DNA from: an uncultured Bacteroidales bacterium
GTDB lineage: Bacteria; Bacteroidota; Bacteroidia; Bacteroidales; UBA932
Direction of reading: 5' to 3'
DNA length: 48,826 nt
NCBI GenBank assembly: GCA_947367375.1
Contig: CANBDZ010000003.1
Coordinates: forward strand, 1-48,826
Position numbers and translations under genes: made by a program. The notes under the pieces were generated by a model. That model did not search any database. It saw only the letters and a list, made by a program, of their open reading frames with translations, and had not been told where the DNA came from. How positions within the stretch are numbered: the stretch's first letter is position 1; the number at the start of each line of letters is the position of its first letter. Positions 17,139 to 25,769 of this stretch are shown piece after piece.

Positions 17139-17290
17139 GTTATATATGCCTCAAAAGCTCGCTTTTGTTAGGCATATATAACAAAAAAAGGTGTGAGCGC
17201 AGCGAACACGGATGTTTGCTGCCCCGAATACTATGCCGTGACGACATCCAGGAAAAGTCATCGCGTAGCGATGGCTAATCCTGCCGCAAC
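17132..17290. repeat. Nested palindromes downstream of tRNA-Arg
   Basis: A 58-base imperfect palindrome (17132-17189) is built of T7/A7, a 13-bp arm pair GTTATATATGCCT / AGGCATATATAAC, and an inner CAAAAG-CTCG-CTTTTG. GGATGTTTGCTGC (17210-17222) is the exact inverse of GCAGCAAACATCC (17102-17114), so it could pair with the 5' arm of the terminator stem. A second nested hairpin follows: CAGGA, then CATCGC-GTA-GCGATG, then TCCTG. No gene is visible in 17089-17378. Confidence 0.7.
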
Positions 17291-17321
17291 ATAAAATGTA
17301 TAATTATAAAAGTCGTAACTA

Positions 17322-17350
17322 TTGTGTTCGGAATAAAAAGTGTATTTTTG
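17322..17350 (+). promoter_or_regulatory. Probable promoter of the HATPase/STAS operon
   Basis: TTG (17322-17324), 18 bases, then TATTTTTG (17343-17350), which matches TAnnTTTG. The -7 box ends 28 bases before the HATPase start codon. Confidence 0.6.
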
Positions 17351-17378
17351 TACGAGAAAATGTTGACATTGAAATTAT

Positions 17379-18032
17379 ATGAACTTATCAGCTCTCATAA
17401 AGCAGTATTTCTCATCAAAGAGCGAAGATATTACCATCGACGTTTTTGATGAGAAAAACATCTATACTGTATATCAGCGTGTTGTAGGTGTATTGACGCA
17501 GCATATTGACATTGAGACCACAGTATTGCAGGCGATGAGTTATTGCTTTTATGAGATTTTGGATAACGTCCTTACACATTCCAACAAGGAGTTGGGTACT
17601 GTAATCACACATTACGATCTTGCTAATCACATTCTCAGTTTTCTTGTTGCAGATGATGGCATAGGAGTTCGCGAATCGCTTGCTGAAAATGAAAAGTACG
17701 CCGAGGTGTCGGAAGAAGATGCTTTAAGGATGTGTATTAAAGACGCCATTACGGATGGTAAGGGAATGGGATTTGGACTATATTCAACATCACTGCTTGC
17801 ACGAGATGCAGGATTGAGATTCGAGGTGAGATCCGGGAATCACACATTGTTGGTAAAGGATGGCATAGAATCAATAAGTGAGAGTGAATTATGGCAAGGA
17901 ACAGTGGTATATCTTCAGCTTCATACCAACAAGGAGATTAATCCCGCTGAAGTCGTGGCTAACCGCACAGATGTAGCCACTCAATATAATGAAACATTCT
18001 TGAATGACAATGAATTGGAGGAGTTATGGTAA
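17379..18032 (+). CDS. HATPase-fold ATP-binding regulatory protein
   Basis: The 217-residue soluble protein carries the GHKL ATP-binding landmarks: an N box FYEILDNVLTHS (57-68), a G1 box ADDGIGV (91-97) and a G2 box GKGMGFGL (127-134). It has no sensor, phospho-acceptor histidine or membrane segment, so it resembles the SpoIIAB/RsbW class of anti-sigma kinases rather than a histidine kinase. The next gene, a STAS-like small protein, starts inside its last codons (seven-base overlap), so the two are translationally coupled and probably interact. The region appears more AT-rich than its neighbours and sits next to a tRNA, which suggests acquisition. The target is unknown. Confidence 0.85.
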   Translation: MNLSALIKQYFSSKSEDITIDVFDEKNIYTVYQRVVGVLTQHIDIETTVLQAMSYCFYEILDNVLTHSNKELGTVITHYDLANHILSFLVADDGIGVRESLAENEKYAEVSEEDALRMCIKDAITDGKGMGFGLYSTSLLARDAGLRFEVRSGNHTLLVKDGIESISESELWQGTVVYLQLHTNKEINPAEVVANRTDVATQYNETFLNDNELEELW

Positions 18033-18316
18033 CGTTTAATTTTAGAGAATTTGGAGAGAACTTAGGTACACGTCCTTTAGGCAAACGTGTGCGTGAGCAG
18101 TTGCTCCCGTTGATTGAGCAGAACGACTGCGTTGTGCTCGATTTTACCGGAGTTGATGTTGTGAGCAATTCTTTTGCAGATGAGTGCATTGCCAAACTTC
18201 TGTTGGTTATGTCGCTTTCTGAATTAAAAAGTCGCACTACGTTTAGAGGACTTAATCCAATAGCCTCGGAAAGCGTTCTTACGGCACTCCGCCGCAGGCA
18301 CCTCACAACAGCCTGA
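18026..18316 (+). CDS. STAS-like (DUF4325-type) small protein
   Basis: The 96-residue protein has the compact STAS-like pattern of DUF4325. An N-terminal strand (FNFREFGENLGTRPLGKRVRE) is followed by the conserved CVVLDFTGVDVVSNSFADECI block, where DFTGV begins a strand and VSNSFAD holds the Ser at the phosphorylatable position of anti-anti-sigma proteins. The C-terminus is short and basic. It overlaps the HATPase gene by seven bases. The pair is laid out like anti-sigma kinase and antagonist. No sigma factor or phosphatase is adjacent, so the regulated partner must lie elsewhere or differ. Confidence 0.8.
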   Translation: MVTFNFREFGENLGTRPLGKRVREQLLPLIEQNDCVVLDFTGVDVVSNSFADECIAKLLLVMSLSELKSRTTFRGLNPIASESVLTALRRRHLTTA

Positions 18317-18357
18317 ACAATTAAGAGACCGACTAACATATTCGCGACGGCAAATAT

Positions 18358-19437
18358 CTACTGCAGCAAGGCCGACAGTTCTTTCAGGAGGACGTCGCCT
18401 CGCAGGTCGCGACGGATGATGATTCCTGTCTTGCAGTCTATCAGGACATTGTCGGGGATTCCGATAAGACCGTATAAGGTCCACGGCTCTATCCTGTGAC
18501 CCTTGGCCTCGCAGAGATGTATCCAATTCAGACCTTTGGATTCAACATAACGTTTACAGTCATTCACATCATAATCGCAGGAGACTCCCAGAATTTCCAG
18601 TCCTTTATCCTTGAACATTTCATATGCTTTTATGAGATTCGGAACCTCATCACGGCACGGACCGCACCAGGAGGTCCAGAAGTCGACCAGGACATATCTG
18701 TTTGCCGGATTCTCCACTACTGATTTCAGGCTTAACGGATTACCCGCAAGATCTTTCTGAGTGAAATCAATATAATATGGCACCAGATCCGACCCTTCGA
18801 CAGCAGGTTCGGTTTTAGCCCTGGCTTCCAATTGGGTTCTGAGATTCTTCGCCACATCAAGAAACCTGTATTCATCAGACAACTTCTCATACTCCCGAAG
18901 AAGCAGCACAGACGGATACACCATAGTCTGGTTCTGAATGAAAGCCAATCTGCAGGCATCCGTCAGGTCACTTGAAAAGATCACATTCATCAGGGAGTCA
19001 GCCTTTACATTATATTCTTCCAAAGAAAAGTTTCGATAGAATTCAGTTGCCTGCTGTCGCTCCTGGCTCATAAGTTCATTCATCGGACTGCCTGTCACTC
19101 CGGACCATCTGTCCGTCATCAGGTCACCATCGACAATCAGGTCTCCGGGTTCCAGCAGGAATCTTCTGAAATCCATTCCGTCATCCGGATTCTCATCCGG
19201 CATATACTCCAGACACACAAATGTCTGAAAGCCGATTCTATCCACCTCGAATCTGAACTGCCCGTTCTCGTATCTTACAGAATCCAGGACTTTAAAATCT
19301 CCCCACGTATCCTTAAGGAACACCCATCCTTCACCCTTCAGGCCGTCCACATTTCCGGTGATTGTACATCTTTCGTCTGTACAGGCGCTCAGGCACACTA
19401 TGCCCAGGCATAAAACAAATCTGCTTATTGTTCTCAT
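18358..19437 (-). CDS. TlpA/ResA-like thioredoxin-domain lipoprotein
   Basis: The 359-residue protein has a lipobox Cys19 (LSAC). The N-terminal half (about 20-125) resembles DUF4369, an immunoglobulin-like domain (CTITGNVDGLKGEGWVFLKD), followed by a helical linker. The C-terminal domain (about 222-355) is thioredoxin-like with YVLVDFWTSWCGPCRDEVPN; the redox motif WCGPC is at 257-261. It would act as a periplasmic or surface thiol-disulphide reductase. The gene begins nine bases after the stop of the TPR protein, so both are in one operon. Substrates are unknown; the family often maintains extracytoplasmic cysteines or cytochrome maturation. Confidence 0.9.
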   Translation of the reverse strand: MRTISRFVLCLGIVCLSACTDERCTITGNVDGLKGEGWVFLKDTWGDFKVLDSVRYENGQFRFEVDRIGFQTFVCLEYMPDENPDDGMDFRRFLLEPGDLIVDGDLMTDRWSGVTGSPMNELMSQERQQATEFYRNFSLEEYNVKADSLMNVIFSSDLTDACRLAFIQNQTMVYPSVLLLREYEKLSDEYRFLDVAKNLRTQLEARAKTEPAVEGSDLVPYYIDFTQKDLAGNPLSLKSVVENPANRYVLVDFWTSWCGPCRDEVPNLIKAYEMFKDKGLEILGVSCDYDVNDCKRYVESKGLNWIHLCEAKGHRIEPWTLYGLIGIPDNVLIDCKTGIIIRRDLRGDVLLKELSALLQ

Positions 19438-19446
19438 ATCCAGTAA

Positions 19447-20757
19447 TTATTTTTCCTCCATAAACTTCTCCTGCTTCACATATTCGATGCTCTCTTCTAC
19501 GAATTTGTAGCCGGCACTGCCCGGTTTGCCGAGCTTTATATACCTCTCGTAGTACTCCAAGGCCTTTTTATAGTTCTTGAGCCTTTCGTAGCAGTAGCCT
19601 ATCGAAGACAGGGCCGAGATGTTCTTTGGATTGTACTTGTAACTCAATTCGTAGTACTTGATTGCCTCTTCATACTGCTCAATGGTATGACAGGCCATAG
19701 CCATGCTTCCGTATATGTTATGCATCATATTCGGGGCAGGCTTCAACATATCGAGAGCCTTGGCGTAAAGCCTTTCCGATTCCGGATTCAGGCCTCTGGA
19801 ATCCACGCCGGTCGAAATGGTCATATGGCTTTTGGCGTGAGCCAGCTGATATACAAGGGCAACATCAGAGGAATCTATCTGATAGGCCTTTTCGAGCTCT
19901 GCGACAGCACGGGGCCAGTTGCTCATCATATAATGATTGAGTCCGAGGTAATAACTCACCGCATAGGATTCATCGCCAAGCTCCCGCTGATGTTCGAATA
20001 TTTCAATGGAAAGCGGGTAACTTCCCCGAAGATGAAGGGCAAGGCCGTATATCGGCAGCATCGTCATATTGTCAGGATCACCTTCCAAGTATTCGCGGCT
20101 CATGTCGATGACAGGGATATATTGCTTCGCACCAAGTAATATATCAGCTTTCTTGCTCATGGTAGGGACATGATACGGACGTGCACGAAGCACATGTTCA
20201 TAATATACCAGGGCAGAATCAGCATTACCGAGGCTCTTGTAGGCGTCGCCCGTCATGGCCAGGATTTCCGGAATGCTGTCAGCCGCAATTATATCCCTAC
20301 ACATCCCGATGCTCTCGCCATACTGCTTCTCCCTGTACAATATACGGGCTTTGCAGATCTTGAAATATGTATTGTCAGGCTGCATCTGAGACAGGATTCC
20401 ATAGAGTCCGAAGGCATCCATAGTGTTTCCCGCCTGCAGGTGGGACTCTGCAAGGTCGGCCATAAGTCCGACATTGAACTGATCAAGGTAAAGTACATCA
20501 GCCAGCACCTCCACCGCTTCGTTCATACGATACAGCTTACGCAGACATCTCGACTTCTGAAGGGCAAGATCCACTACTTTTTCCTTGTTTTGGACCAGAG
20601 ACACACTGTCTGTCCCTATATCTGCCACCAGACTGTCTATAATAGTCAGAGCTGTCTTGTAATCGTAGCCGTCAATAGCTCTTTGCAGTCTGTCCTGAGC
20701 GTTACACATAATGCACGACAAGAAAAGCATGCATATATATATCATCATCCGTTTCAT
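19447..20757 (-). CDS. Secreted tetratricopeptide-repeat protein
   Basis: The 436-residue protein has a signal peptide to about residue 20 (MCNAQ). The rest consists of roughly ten helix pairs of TPR type, for example AVEVLADVLYLDQFNVGLMADLAESH and the C-terminal AIKYYELSYKYNPKNISALSSIGYCYERL repeat, followed by KALEYYERYIKLG. TPR arrays are protein-binding scaffolds; here it would act in the periplasm or at the outer membrane. It is the first gene of the pair with the TlpA-like lipoprotein. A TATCTTTG box on the minus strand (20794-20801) lies 37 bases upstream. No specific partner can be named. Confidence 0.85.
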   Translation of the reverse strand: MKRMMIYICMLFLSCIMCNAQDRLQRAIDGYDYKTALTIIDSLVADIGTDSVSLVQNKEKVVDLALQKSRCLRKLYRMNEAVEVLADVLYLDQFNVGLMADLAESHLQAGNTMDAFGLYGILSQMQPDNTYFKICKARILYREKQYGESIGMCRDIIAADSIPEILAMTGDAYKSLGNADSALVYYEHVLRARPYHVPTMSKKADILLGAKQYIPVIDMSREYLEGDPDNMTMLPIYGLALHLRGSYPLSIEIFEHQRELGDESYAVSYYLGLNHYMMSNWPRAVAELEKAYQIDSSDVALVYQLAHAKSHMTISTGVDSRGLNPESERLYAKALDMLKPAPNMMHNIYGSMAMACHTIEQYEEAIKYYELSYKYNPKNISALSSIGYCYERLKNYKKALEYYERYIKLGKPGSAGYKFVEESIEYVKQEKFMEEK

Positions 20758-20793
20758 GCTGTCAACAATTTATGTTTCCCATGTCATCACAGA

Positions 20794-20801
20794 CAAAGAT
20801 A
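20794..20801 (-). promoter_or_regulatory. -7 box upstream of the TPR/TlpA operon
   Basis: The minus strand reads TATCTTTG, matching TAnnTTTG. A -33 TTTG at the usual distance is not evident. The box lies in the 189-base divergent region with the barrel protein gene at 20947. Confidence 0.4.
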
Positions 20802-20946
20802 ATCAAACAGAACAGAATTCCTAATCCCCTTAAGAGTTCTATTAGTGCTTTTAGGACATGTTAATTTTACTTGATTTTTTTTGGACGGGCAAATATTTTT
20901 TTAAATTGCGGCTGCAACAGCGGATACACTTCTAAACACTGAACAT

Positions 20947-21462
20947 ATGAAACATCTTCTGACTTTATTGCTGGCAGGGCTCTGGTGTCTGTCAGCTGCA
21001 GCACAAAGTGATGAGAAAACTGAATCCGGTAACAGGTTGAACTCCGAATTCACTTTCAGGGGTAACACAATGCTTGGACAAGGAACGCTGAATCTCACAT
21101 GGGGCATTCGCACCAATGAGAACAACGCACTTGGAATAGGCGTTGGTTGGGGACAAGAGTTCTATGGTTACGAAAATTATAAGAGTGTAGGCCAGATAAT
21201 ACCAATTTATGTCTATCATCGTCTTTCTATTCCGTTAGGTAAAAAGGAAAGAGTATCCATTTACAGCGACATATCAGGAGGAGGTTACCACTTGTACGAC
21301 ATCAAGAATCCGTATGAAGGCATGAGCAGAAAACCCGGTGATTGGAATTGGTACTGGTCGTGGCAGCCCGGCATATCTGTCAGACTGCGTGGCAAATCCA
21401 ATATATTCCTCGGTCCAAGCGTAGGTCCGGCCATCGGTTTCCACGTCGGATTCACAATATAA
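20947..21462 (+). CDS. Small outer-membrane beta-barrel protein, unknown function
   Basis: The 171-residue protein has a signal peptide to about residue 19 (LSAAAQ). The mature part is rich in alternating aromatic and Gly residues (NALGIGVGWGQEFYGYENY; GPSVGPAIGFHVGFTI) and ends in a strand, the pattern of an outer-membrane barrel. No enzymatic or binding motif is recognised. It lies alone on the plus strand between the divergent TPR operon and the GH133-like gene, which has its own -7 box. A lipid-modifying or porin-like role cannot be distinguished. Confidence 0.7.
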   Translation: MKHLLTLLLAGLWCLSAAAQSDEKTESGNRLNSEFTFRGNTMLGQGTLNLTWGIRTNENNALGIGVGWGQEFYGYENYKSVGQIIPIYVYHRLSIPLGKKERVSIYSDISGGGYHLYDIKNPYEGMSRKPGDWNWYWSWQPGISVRLRGKSNIFLGPSVGPAIGFHVGFTI

Positions 21463-21497
21463 AATCCAAATCGTTATTCTGAAAATATCTTTTTTGT

Positions 21498-21505
21498 TAA
21501 ATTTG
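21498..21505 (+). promoter_or_regulatory. -7 box of the GH133-like gene promoter
   Basis: TAAATTTG matches TAnnTTTG 41 bases before the start codon. A degenerate -33 (TCTG, 21477-21480) is the only candidate at about the right distance. Confidence 0.5.
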
Positions 21506-21546
21506 CGTAATGCCTTGACGGCAGGGCGAATATTAACCGAAAAGAT

Positions 21547-23709
21547 ATGAAGACAACAGCAGGAATATGCCTTTTGGCTACAGCAATGTTTGCACAGGCT
21601 TGTGCATTTTCAGGAGAAAAGGAACTGGCGATTGACGGACTCGGTGTCAAGGTGACACCAGAAGAGAATCGCGAGTACTCTTACACAGACAAGAAATCAG
21701 GTTACTGGTACGGAACAACCCATCAGGAGACACCGGAGTGGTGGTCAGGATGGAACATGGCGAAGAAGAGGATTCTTGCCGATTATGCCATTGGTATTGA
21801 CGACGATGCCATTGGCATAGACCTTATGCTCAACAGAAAGGAAGCCGGCGAATGTGTCGTATTCCCTGACAGAGTCGAACGCCACTGGGGGCACACCAAG
21901 GAGATATTCAGAATGTTTGACAATGTGCCTGTACTTTATGTAGAGGTCATATCTTCTGCTGATTCCATTATGATCACTCCTGACCTTGGCCATATCGCCG
22001 AGGCACAGTTTGGCGAAGCCGGCCTCTTCCTTACTCCTAACGAAGCTCGCGACAAGAGGATTCTCATCGCTCCTGCCGGAAACACAAGATTCACAGTCTA
22101 TGGCAACGGCATGAAGACCGGTTCTGACTCAGAAGGTTTCATCATGACCTATGGCACTGAGAATGAATGCATTAAACTTGCTCAAAAATTCAGAAAGGAA
22201 GGCGAGGCCATGAAGGCGGAAAGAAGGGAAAGGATCGACGCTCTCATAACTGAATATAACGTCGTAAAGACCAACATCCCGTCACTCGACAACGCCCTTA
22301 ACTGGATCACCATCACAATGGACGAGCTGATCACAGAGCAGCAGGGCAAAGGTATATATGCCGGTCTCCCATGGTTCAATGAGTACTGGGGACGAGATAT
22401 GTTCATATCAATGCCGGGAGCCTGCCTGGTGACAGGTCAGTTCGAGACTGCAAAGCAGATCCTCAAGGACTTCGCCGAGCTCCAGGACAAGGATCCGAAT
22501 TCAGAGACCTACGGCAGAATCCCTAACAGAGCGAACCTCGAGGGCATTCTCTACAACACGACAGACGGAACTCCACGCTTTGTCATCCAGGCCCTTGAAG
22601 TAGCGAAATACTCGGGAGACATCGAGTTCCTTCACGACCTCTACCCTGCAATCAAGACCAGCATCAACGCTTCAATCAAGAATTATACAGACAAGAACGG
22701 CTACCTGACTCACGCAGACGCCGACACCTGGATGGATGTAAAGAGAAACGGCATCCCGGGTTCTCCACGCGGAAACAGAGCCAATGACATCCAGGCATTG
22801 TGGTACGCCCAGCTCATGGCCGGAAGTGAGATTGCAAGCCTGCTTGATGACACAGGCTCGGCAGAAGACTGGAGCGGCCTCGCGACCCTGCTTGCTAGCA
22901 ACTTCGAACGCGACTACTGCAGCAAGGATGAGGCATTGATATATGACCACCTCAACTCAGACGGCACTCCTGATAAGCAGTTCCGCCCTAACCAGCTATA
23001 CTGCTTTGACCTTATCAATGACGAAGAATTCAAGCAGAGGGTGACCCGCAGAAGCTGGGAAGAACTCGTATATCCTTGGGGCGTGGCCTCACTCGCACAG
23101 TGGGATGCCCAGTTCCACCCTCAGCACGAGAACTGGCACTATTATCACAAGGATGACGCCTACCACAACGGCACAATATGGCTCTGGAACAACGGTATCG
23201 CAATGCAGAGAATGATCGAATACGGTCAGGTTGAGCCTGCTTGGGAGCTTTTCAAGAACATGAACAGACAGGCCCTCGTAGAGGGAGCGGTCGGCAGCCT
23301 CAGCGAGAATGCCGACGCGCATCCGCGTGAAGGCCAGAGCTGGGTAAAGCGTTCCGGCACCTTCCTACAGGCATGGAGCAACGCAGAGCACCTGCGTGCA
23401 TGGTACCAGCATTTCCTCGGCATCCGTCCTGATCTGCTTGCAGGCAAGATCGTCATCGAACCTCGTATTCCTGCTGAAATCACATCAGTGGAAACATCGG
23501 TAAAGATCGGAGACGGCACACTCCACTACAGCTACAAAAACGGCAGAATCACTGTAAAGCTCGAAGGATGTCAGGCTCAGCTCGAACTCCATGACCCGAC
23601 AGGCCAGCAGGACTCCCCTATCTTCGAAGGGGTTACATTCTGCCAGCCGAACCCTCTTGAGAGCTACCCTTGCTTCGCAACTTACTACGAGACAGCTTTG
23701 ACATATTAA
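21547..23709 (+). CDS. Exported amylo-alpha-1,6-glucosidase-like glycoside hydrolase (GH133 type)
   Basis: The 720-residue protein has a probable lipoprotein signal ending near Cys19 (FAQAC). The N-terminal beta-sandwich is followed by an (alpha/alpha)6 catalytic domain with the debranching-enzyme C-domain blocks LPWFNEYWGRDMFISMPGA, RIPNRANLEG, DGTPRFVIQALE, DADTWMDVKRNG, NRANDIQALWYAQL and YHNGTIWLWNNGIAMQRM. The family cleaves alpha-1,6 glucosidic branches in glycogen-like glucans. The presence of a signal peptide is notable, because debranching enzymes of this type are mostly cytosolic; here it probably acts on external or periplasmic oligosaccharides. A related GH15/GH63-like (alpha/alpha)6 specificity is the main alternative. 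The promoter of the following operon overlaps its last codons. Confidence 0.85.
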   Translation: MKTTAGICLLATAMFAQACAFSGEKELAIDGLGVKVTPEENREYSYTDKKSGYWYGTTHQETPEWWSGWNMAKKRILADYAIGIDDDAIGIDLMLNRKEAGECVVFPDRVERHWGHTKEIFRMFDNVPVLYVEVISSADSIMITPDLGHIAEAQFGEAGLFLTPNEARDKRILIAPAGNTRFTVYGNGMKTGSDSEGFIMTYGTENECIKLAQKFRKEGEAMKAERRERIDALITEYNVVKTNIPSLDNALNWITITMDELITEQQGKGIYAGLPWFNEYWGRDMFISMPGACLVTGQFETAKQILKDFAELQDKDPNSETYGRIPNRANLEGILYNTTDGTPRFVIQALEVAKYSGDIEFLHDLYPAIKTSINASIKNYTDKNGYLTHADADTWMDVKRNGIPGSPRGNRANDIQALWYAQLMAGSEIASLLDDTGSAEDWSGLATLLASNFERDYCSKDEALIYDHLNSDGTPDKQFRPNQLYCFDLINDEEFKQRVTRRSWEELVYPWGVASLAQWDAQFHPQHENWHYYHKDDAYHNGTIWLWNNGIAMQRMIEYGQVEPAWELFKNMNRQALVEGAVGSLSENADAHPREGQSWVKRSGTFLQAWSNAEHLRAWYQHFLGIRPDLLAGKIVIEPRIPAEITSVETSVKIGDGTLHYSYKNGRITVKLEGCQAQLELHDPTGQQDSPIFEGVTFCQPNPLESYPCFATYYETALTY

Positions 23710-23728
23710 ATTAATTTTTATAACTTTG
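23697..23728 (+). promoter_or_regulatory. Consensus promoter of the small-protein/fimbrillin/GH5 operon
   Basis: TTTG (23697-23700), 20 bases, then TAACTTTG (23721-23728). This matches the Bacteroidetes -33/-7 consensus. The -33 box lies inside the last codons of the GH133-like gene. Confidence 0.8.
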
Positions 23729-23770
23729 GCTGCATCTGTTAATTCGCAATAACCTCTAACACATACTATT

Positions 23771-23926
23771 ATGAAACTAAACACACCGTACACCGCACCA
23801 CATGCGGAAATCATCTCTATTGAGACAGAGTACATCCTCTGCTCAAGCCTCGGATTTGGAGAGGAAGGTGCTCCCGGAATGGATTTCCTGGATGAAGATG
23901 ACATCCTTGACGGAGGTTCGTTCTAA
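23771..23926 (+). CDS. 51-residue small protein, leader of fimbrillin/GH5 operon
   Basis: An ATG at 23771 opens 51 codons ending at TAA (23924-23926), downstream of a consensus promoter and ahead of the fimbrillin-like gene by 37 bases. It reads MKLNTPYTAPHAE, then an IISIETEYILCSS segment and an acidic Gly-rich tail (DFLDEDDILDGGSF). Such short proteins, with a hydrophobic xxxCSS segment followed by an acidic Gly/Asp tail, commonly precede Bacteroidales surface-lipoprotein genes and remain uncharacterised. It has no signal peptide. A single cysteine lies at residue 24. The function is unknown; a secreted peptide or a leader that couples translation is possible. Confidence 0.7.
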   Translation: MKLNTPYTAPHAEIISIETEYILCSSLGFGEEGAPGMDFLDEDDILDGGSF

Positions 23927-23963
23927 TAGCATAATGTGTGTAACCATCTAAATCTTCAACAGA

Positions 23964-25757
23964 ATGAAAAGAGTTATACTTATCATATCATCTGTCATCG
24001 CAGCAGTGGCCATGACAGGCTGCCAGACAGAAAAGGAAGACCCTCAGGGAGGCAAGGCCAAGACACATAAGCTTGTTGTGAATGCTTCAGCAGGGACAGA
24101 CACCAAGACTCTCATTGAGGCTGTTCCGGGCACAGGCAGCTATCAGGTAAAATGGAATGCCGGAGACTTCATCAAGCTCGCTGAATTTGCACCTGACATC
24201 GAAGAGTACTACTTCAACTCTGTATATGAATACTATTCACAGGAACTGACCGAAAGCGACATCAACGGCAACAGCGCCGCATTCACCTTCGAGCTCGAGG
24301 ACAGACCTGGTGCGGCGGCATATACCTATGTTGCGGCTTACGGCGAAGGCATATGGCCATATTACGAGCCTTGGGAGAACGGCGACAGCCAGGAGTATCA
24401 GGACTGGGCAACAATGTTCGAGTACACAGGCGACTATATGGAACCACATATGCTGTTCCAGGTTAACTTCAACTCTTACCAGTCGCCTCTCGCTGACACT
24501 TTTGACCCTTATGCAGATCTGATGGTGTCAAAGGCAAAGGTCACTACAGAGCAGCTTACCGGTGAGGCAGCATTCAGCTTTGCACGACTTGGAGCAATTG
24601 TGAAGATTACCGTAGAGGGACTTCAGGAATTTGCAGGTCAGGAGATATTCGAGGCCGGATTCATGACAGGTCCTTCATACAAGCCGGCAGCTTCTGCAAT
24701 CTATGACCCTGTCCTTGAGAAATATGCTTACAAAGAGAACAACGACATGGAGGATATGGGTCCGGAGCCGTGTCTTCAAATACATCCTCAGGGCGTCACC
24801 ATCAGCGAGGAAGGCACTGCCGACCTGTGGCTGAAGATGCCTGCTGGAGAGCTCACTGACAACTTCCATCTTGAACTCATGCTTGAGGAAGGCAAGATTT
24901 CAAGAAGTGTCGATCTGAATGCCCTTGGCAAAACCATTAAGTTTGAGGACGGCAAGCTGACCACATTCTCTGTGGGCAACTTCGTTCTTGCAATCGTCGG
25001 AGGCGTCTACGGTCTTGAATATGAGGTAAATGAGACAAGAGACGGTTTCACCGCGACTTGGCCTGAGGTAGAGCTTGCCAAAGGATATGACTGCTACATC
25101 ACAGATTCAGCTCTGAATGAGACTAAGCTTGATCCTGTGAACAATGGTGACGGCACTTGGACCGCAACCATCGCAGGAGGACTTGCACCGGACAACTACA
25201 CCTTGTTCATCAAGGCTATTCCGGAAGACGGCTATGGACTGGAATTCGACGATTATGAGGCATATTATATTCCTGTAGGTGTTCCGACAGTATGGCATTT
25301 TGCTCACGACGCATTCAAGGATTGCAGATCTGTTGACGGTAGCGACGGTGAATATATCATCGACTTCAGTCCTGGTAAGGTAAGATTCAAGAATCTTCAG
25401 CCTGTATATGACTCATCTTGGCAGGCTCTCAAGGCATATGGCGAGTTCTTCATGTACAGCACTGAGCCATTTGAAGAGATTCATTCGATAGAGCTTTGGT
25501 CAAAGGATGACAGCTACAAGTATATCAAGCTCTATGCGTCCGCAACTCCGGGAGCAGAAAGCCAGCTCATCGAAGGAGAGATCATCGAGGTGTCACACAT
25601 CGACGCAGGTAGCGGATCATATAAATATAAGCATGACCACAAGCTCCTGCGCTACACCTTCCCTACAGATGTAAAATACCAGTACTACACTCTCAAGGGA
25701 AATACTACAGAGATCATCATGACATCTCAGTACTCGTATGTATATTACTTTGAATAA
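23964..25757 (+). CDS. Fimbrillin-like surface lipoprotein
   Basis: The 597-residue protein has a lipobox Cys20 (AMTGC). The N-terminal half fits the fimbrillin-like (Mfa/FimA-related) fold: KTHKLVVNASAGTDTKTLIE, then QVKWNAGDFIKLAEF and, later, LTGEAAFSFARLGAIVKITV and TADLWLKMPAGEL. A fibronectin-type-III-like module follows at about 350-435 (GLEYEVNETRDGFTATWPEV). The C-terminal 150 residues form another beta-rich domain of unknown kind. The combination suggests a surface adhesin or a glycan-binding lipoprotein rather than a pilus subunit. It lies between the 51-residue protein and a GH5 enzyme, with 12 bases to the latter, so binding the GH5 substrate is plausible. Confidence 0.8.
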   Translation: MKRVILIISSVIAAVAMTGCQTEKEDPQGGKAKTHKLVVNASAGTDTKTLIEAVPGTGSYQVKWNAGDFIKLAEFAPDIEEYYFNSVYEYYSQELTESDINGNSAAFTFELEDRPGAAAYTYVAAYGEGIWPYYEPWENGDSQEYQDWATMFEYTGDYMEPHMLFQVNFNSYQSPLADTFDPYADLMVSKAKVTTEQLTGEAAFSFARLGAIVKITVEGLQEFAGQEIFEAGFMTGPSYKPAASAIYDPVLEKYAYKENNDMEDMGPEPCLQIHPQGVTISEEGTADLWLKMPAGELTDNFHLELMLEEGKISRSVDLNALGKTIKFEDGKLTTFSVGNFVLAIVGGVYGLEYEVNETRDGFTATWPEVELAKGYDCYITDSALNETKLDPVNNGDGTWTATIAGGLAPDNYTLFIKAIPEDGYGLEFDDYEAYYIPVGVPTVWHFAHDAFKDCRSVDGSDGEYIIDFSPGKVRFKNLQPVYDSSWQALKAYGEFFMYSTEPFEEIHSIELWSKDDSYKYIKLYASATPGAESQLIEGEIIEVSHIDAGSGSYKYKHDHKLLRYTFPTDVKYQYYTLKGNTTEIIMTSQYSYVYYFE

Positions 25758-25769
25758 TATCTGCTTAAC

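Noticed and set aside
17066..17278. 70-codon frame across the tRNA-Arg end
   Set aside because: It begins within the tRNA and is made of palindromic intergenic sequence.
20170..20802. 210-codon plus-strand frame
   Set aside because: Antisense to the TPR protein and without any recognised domain.
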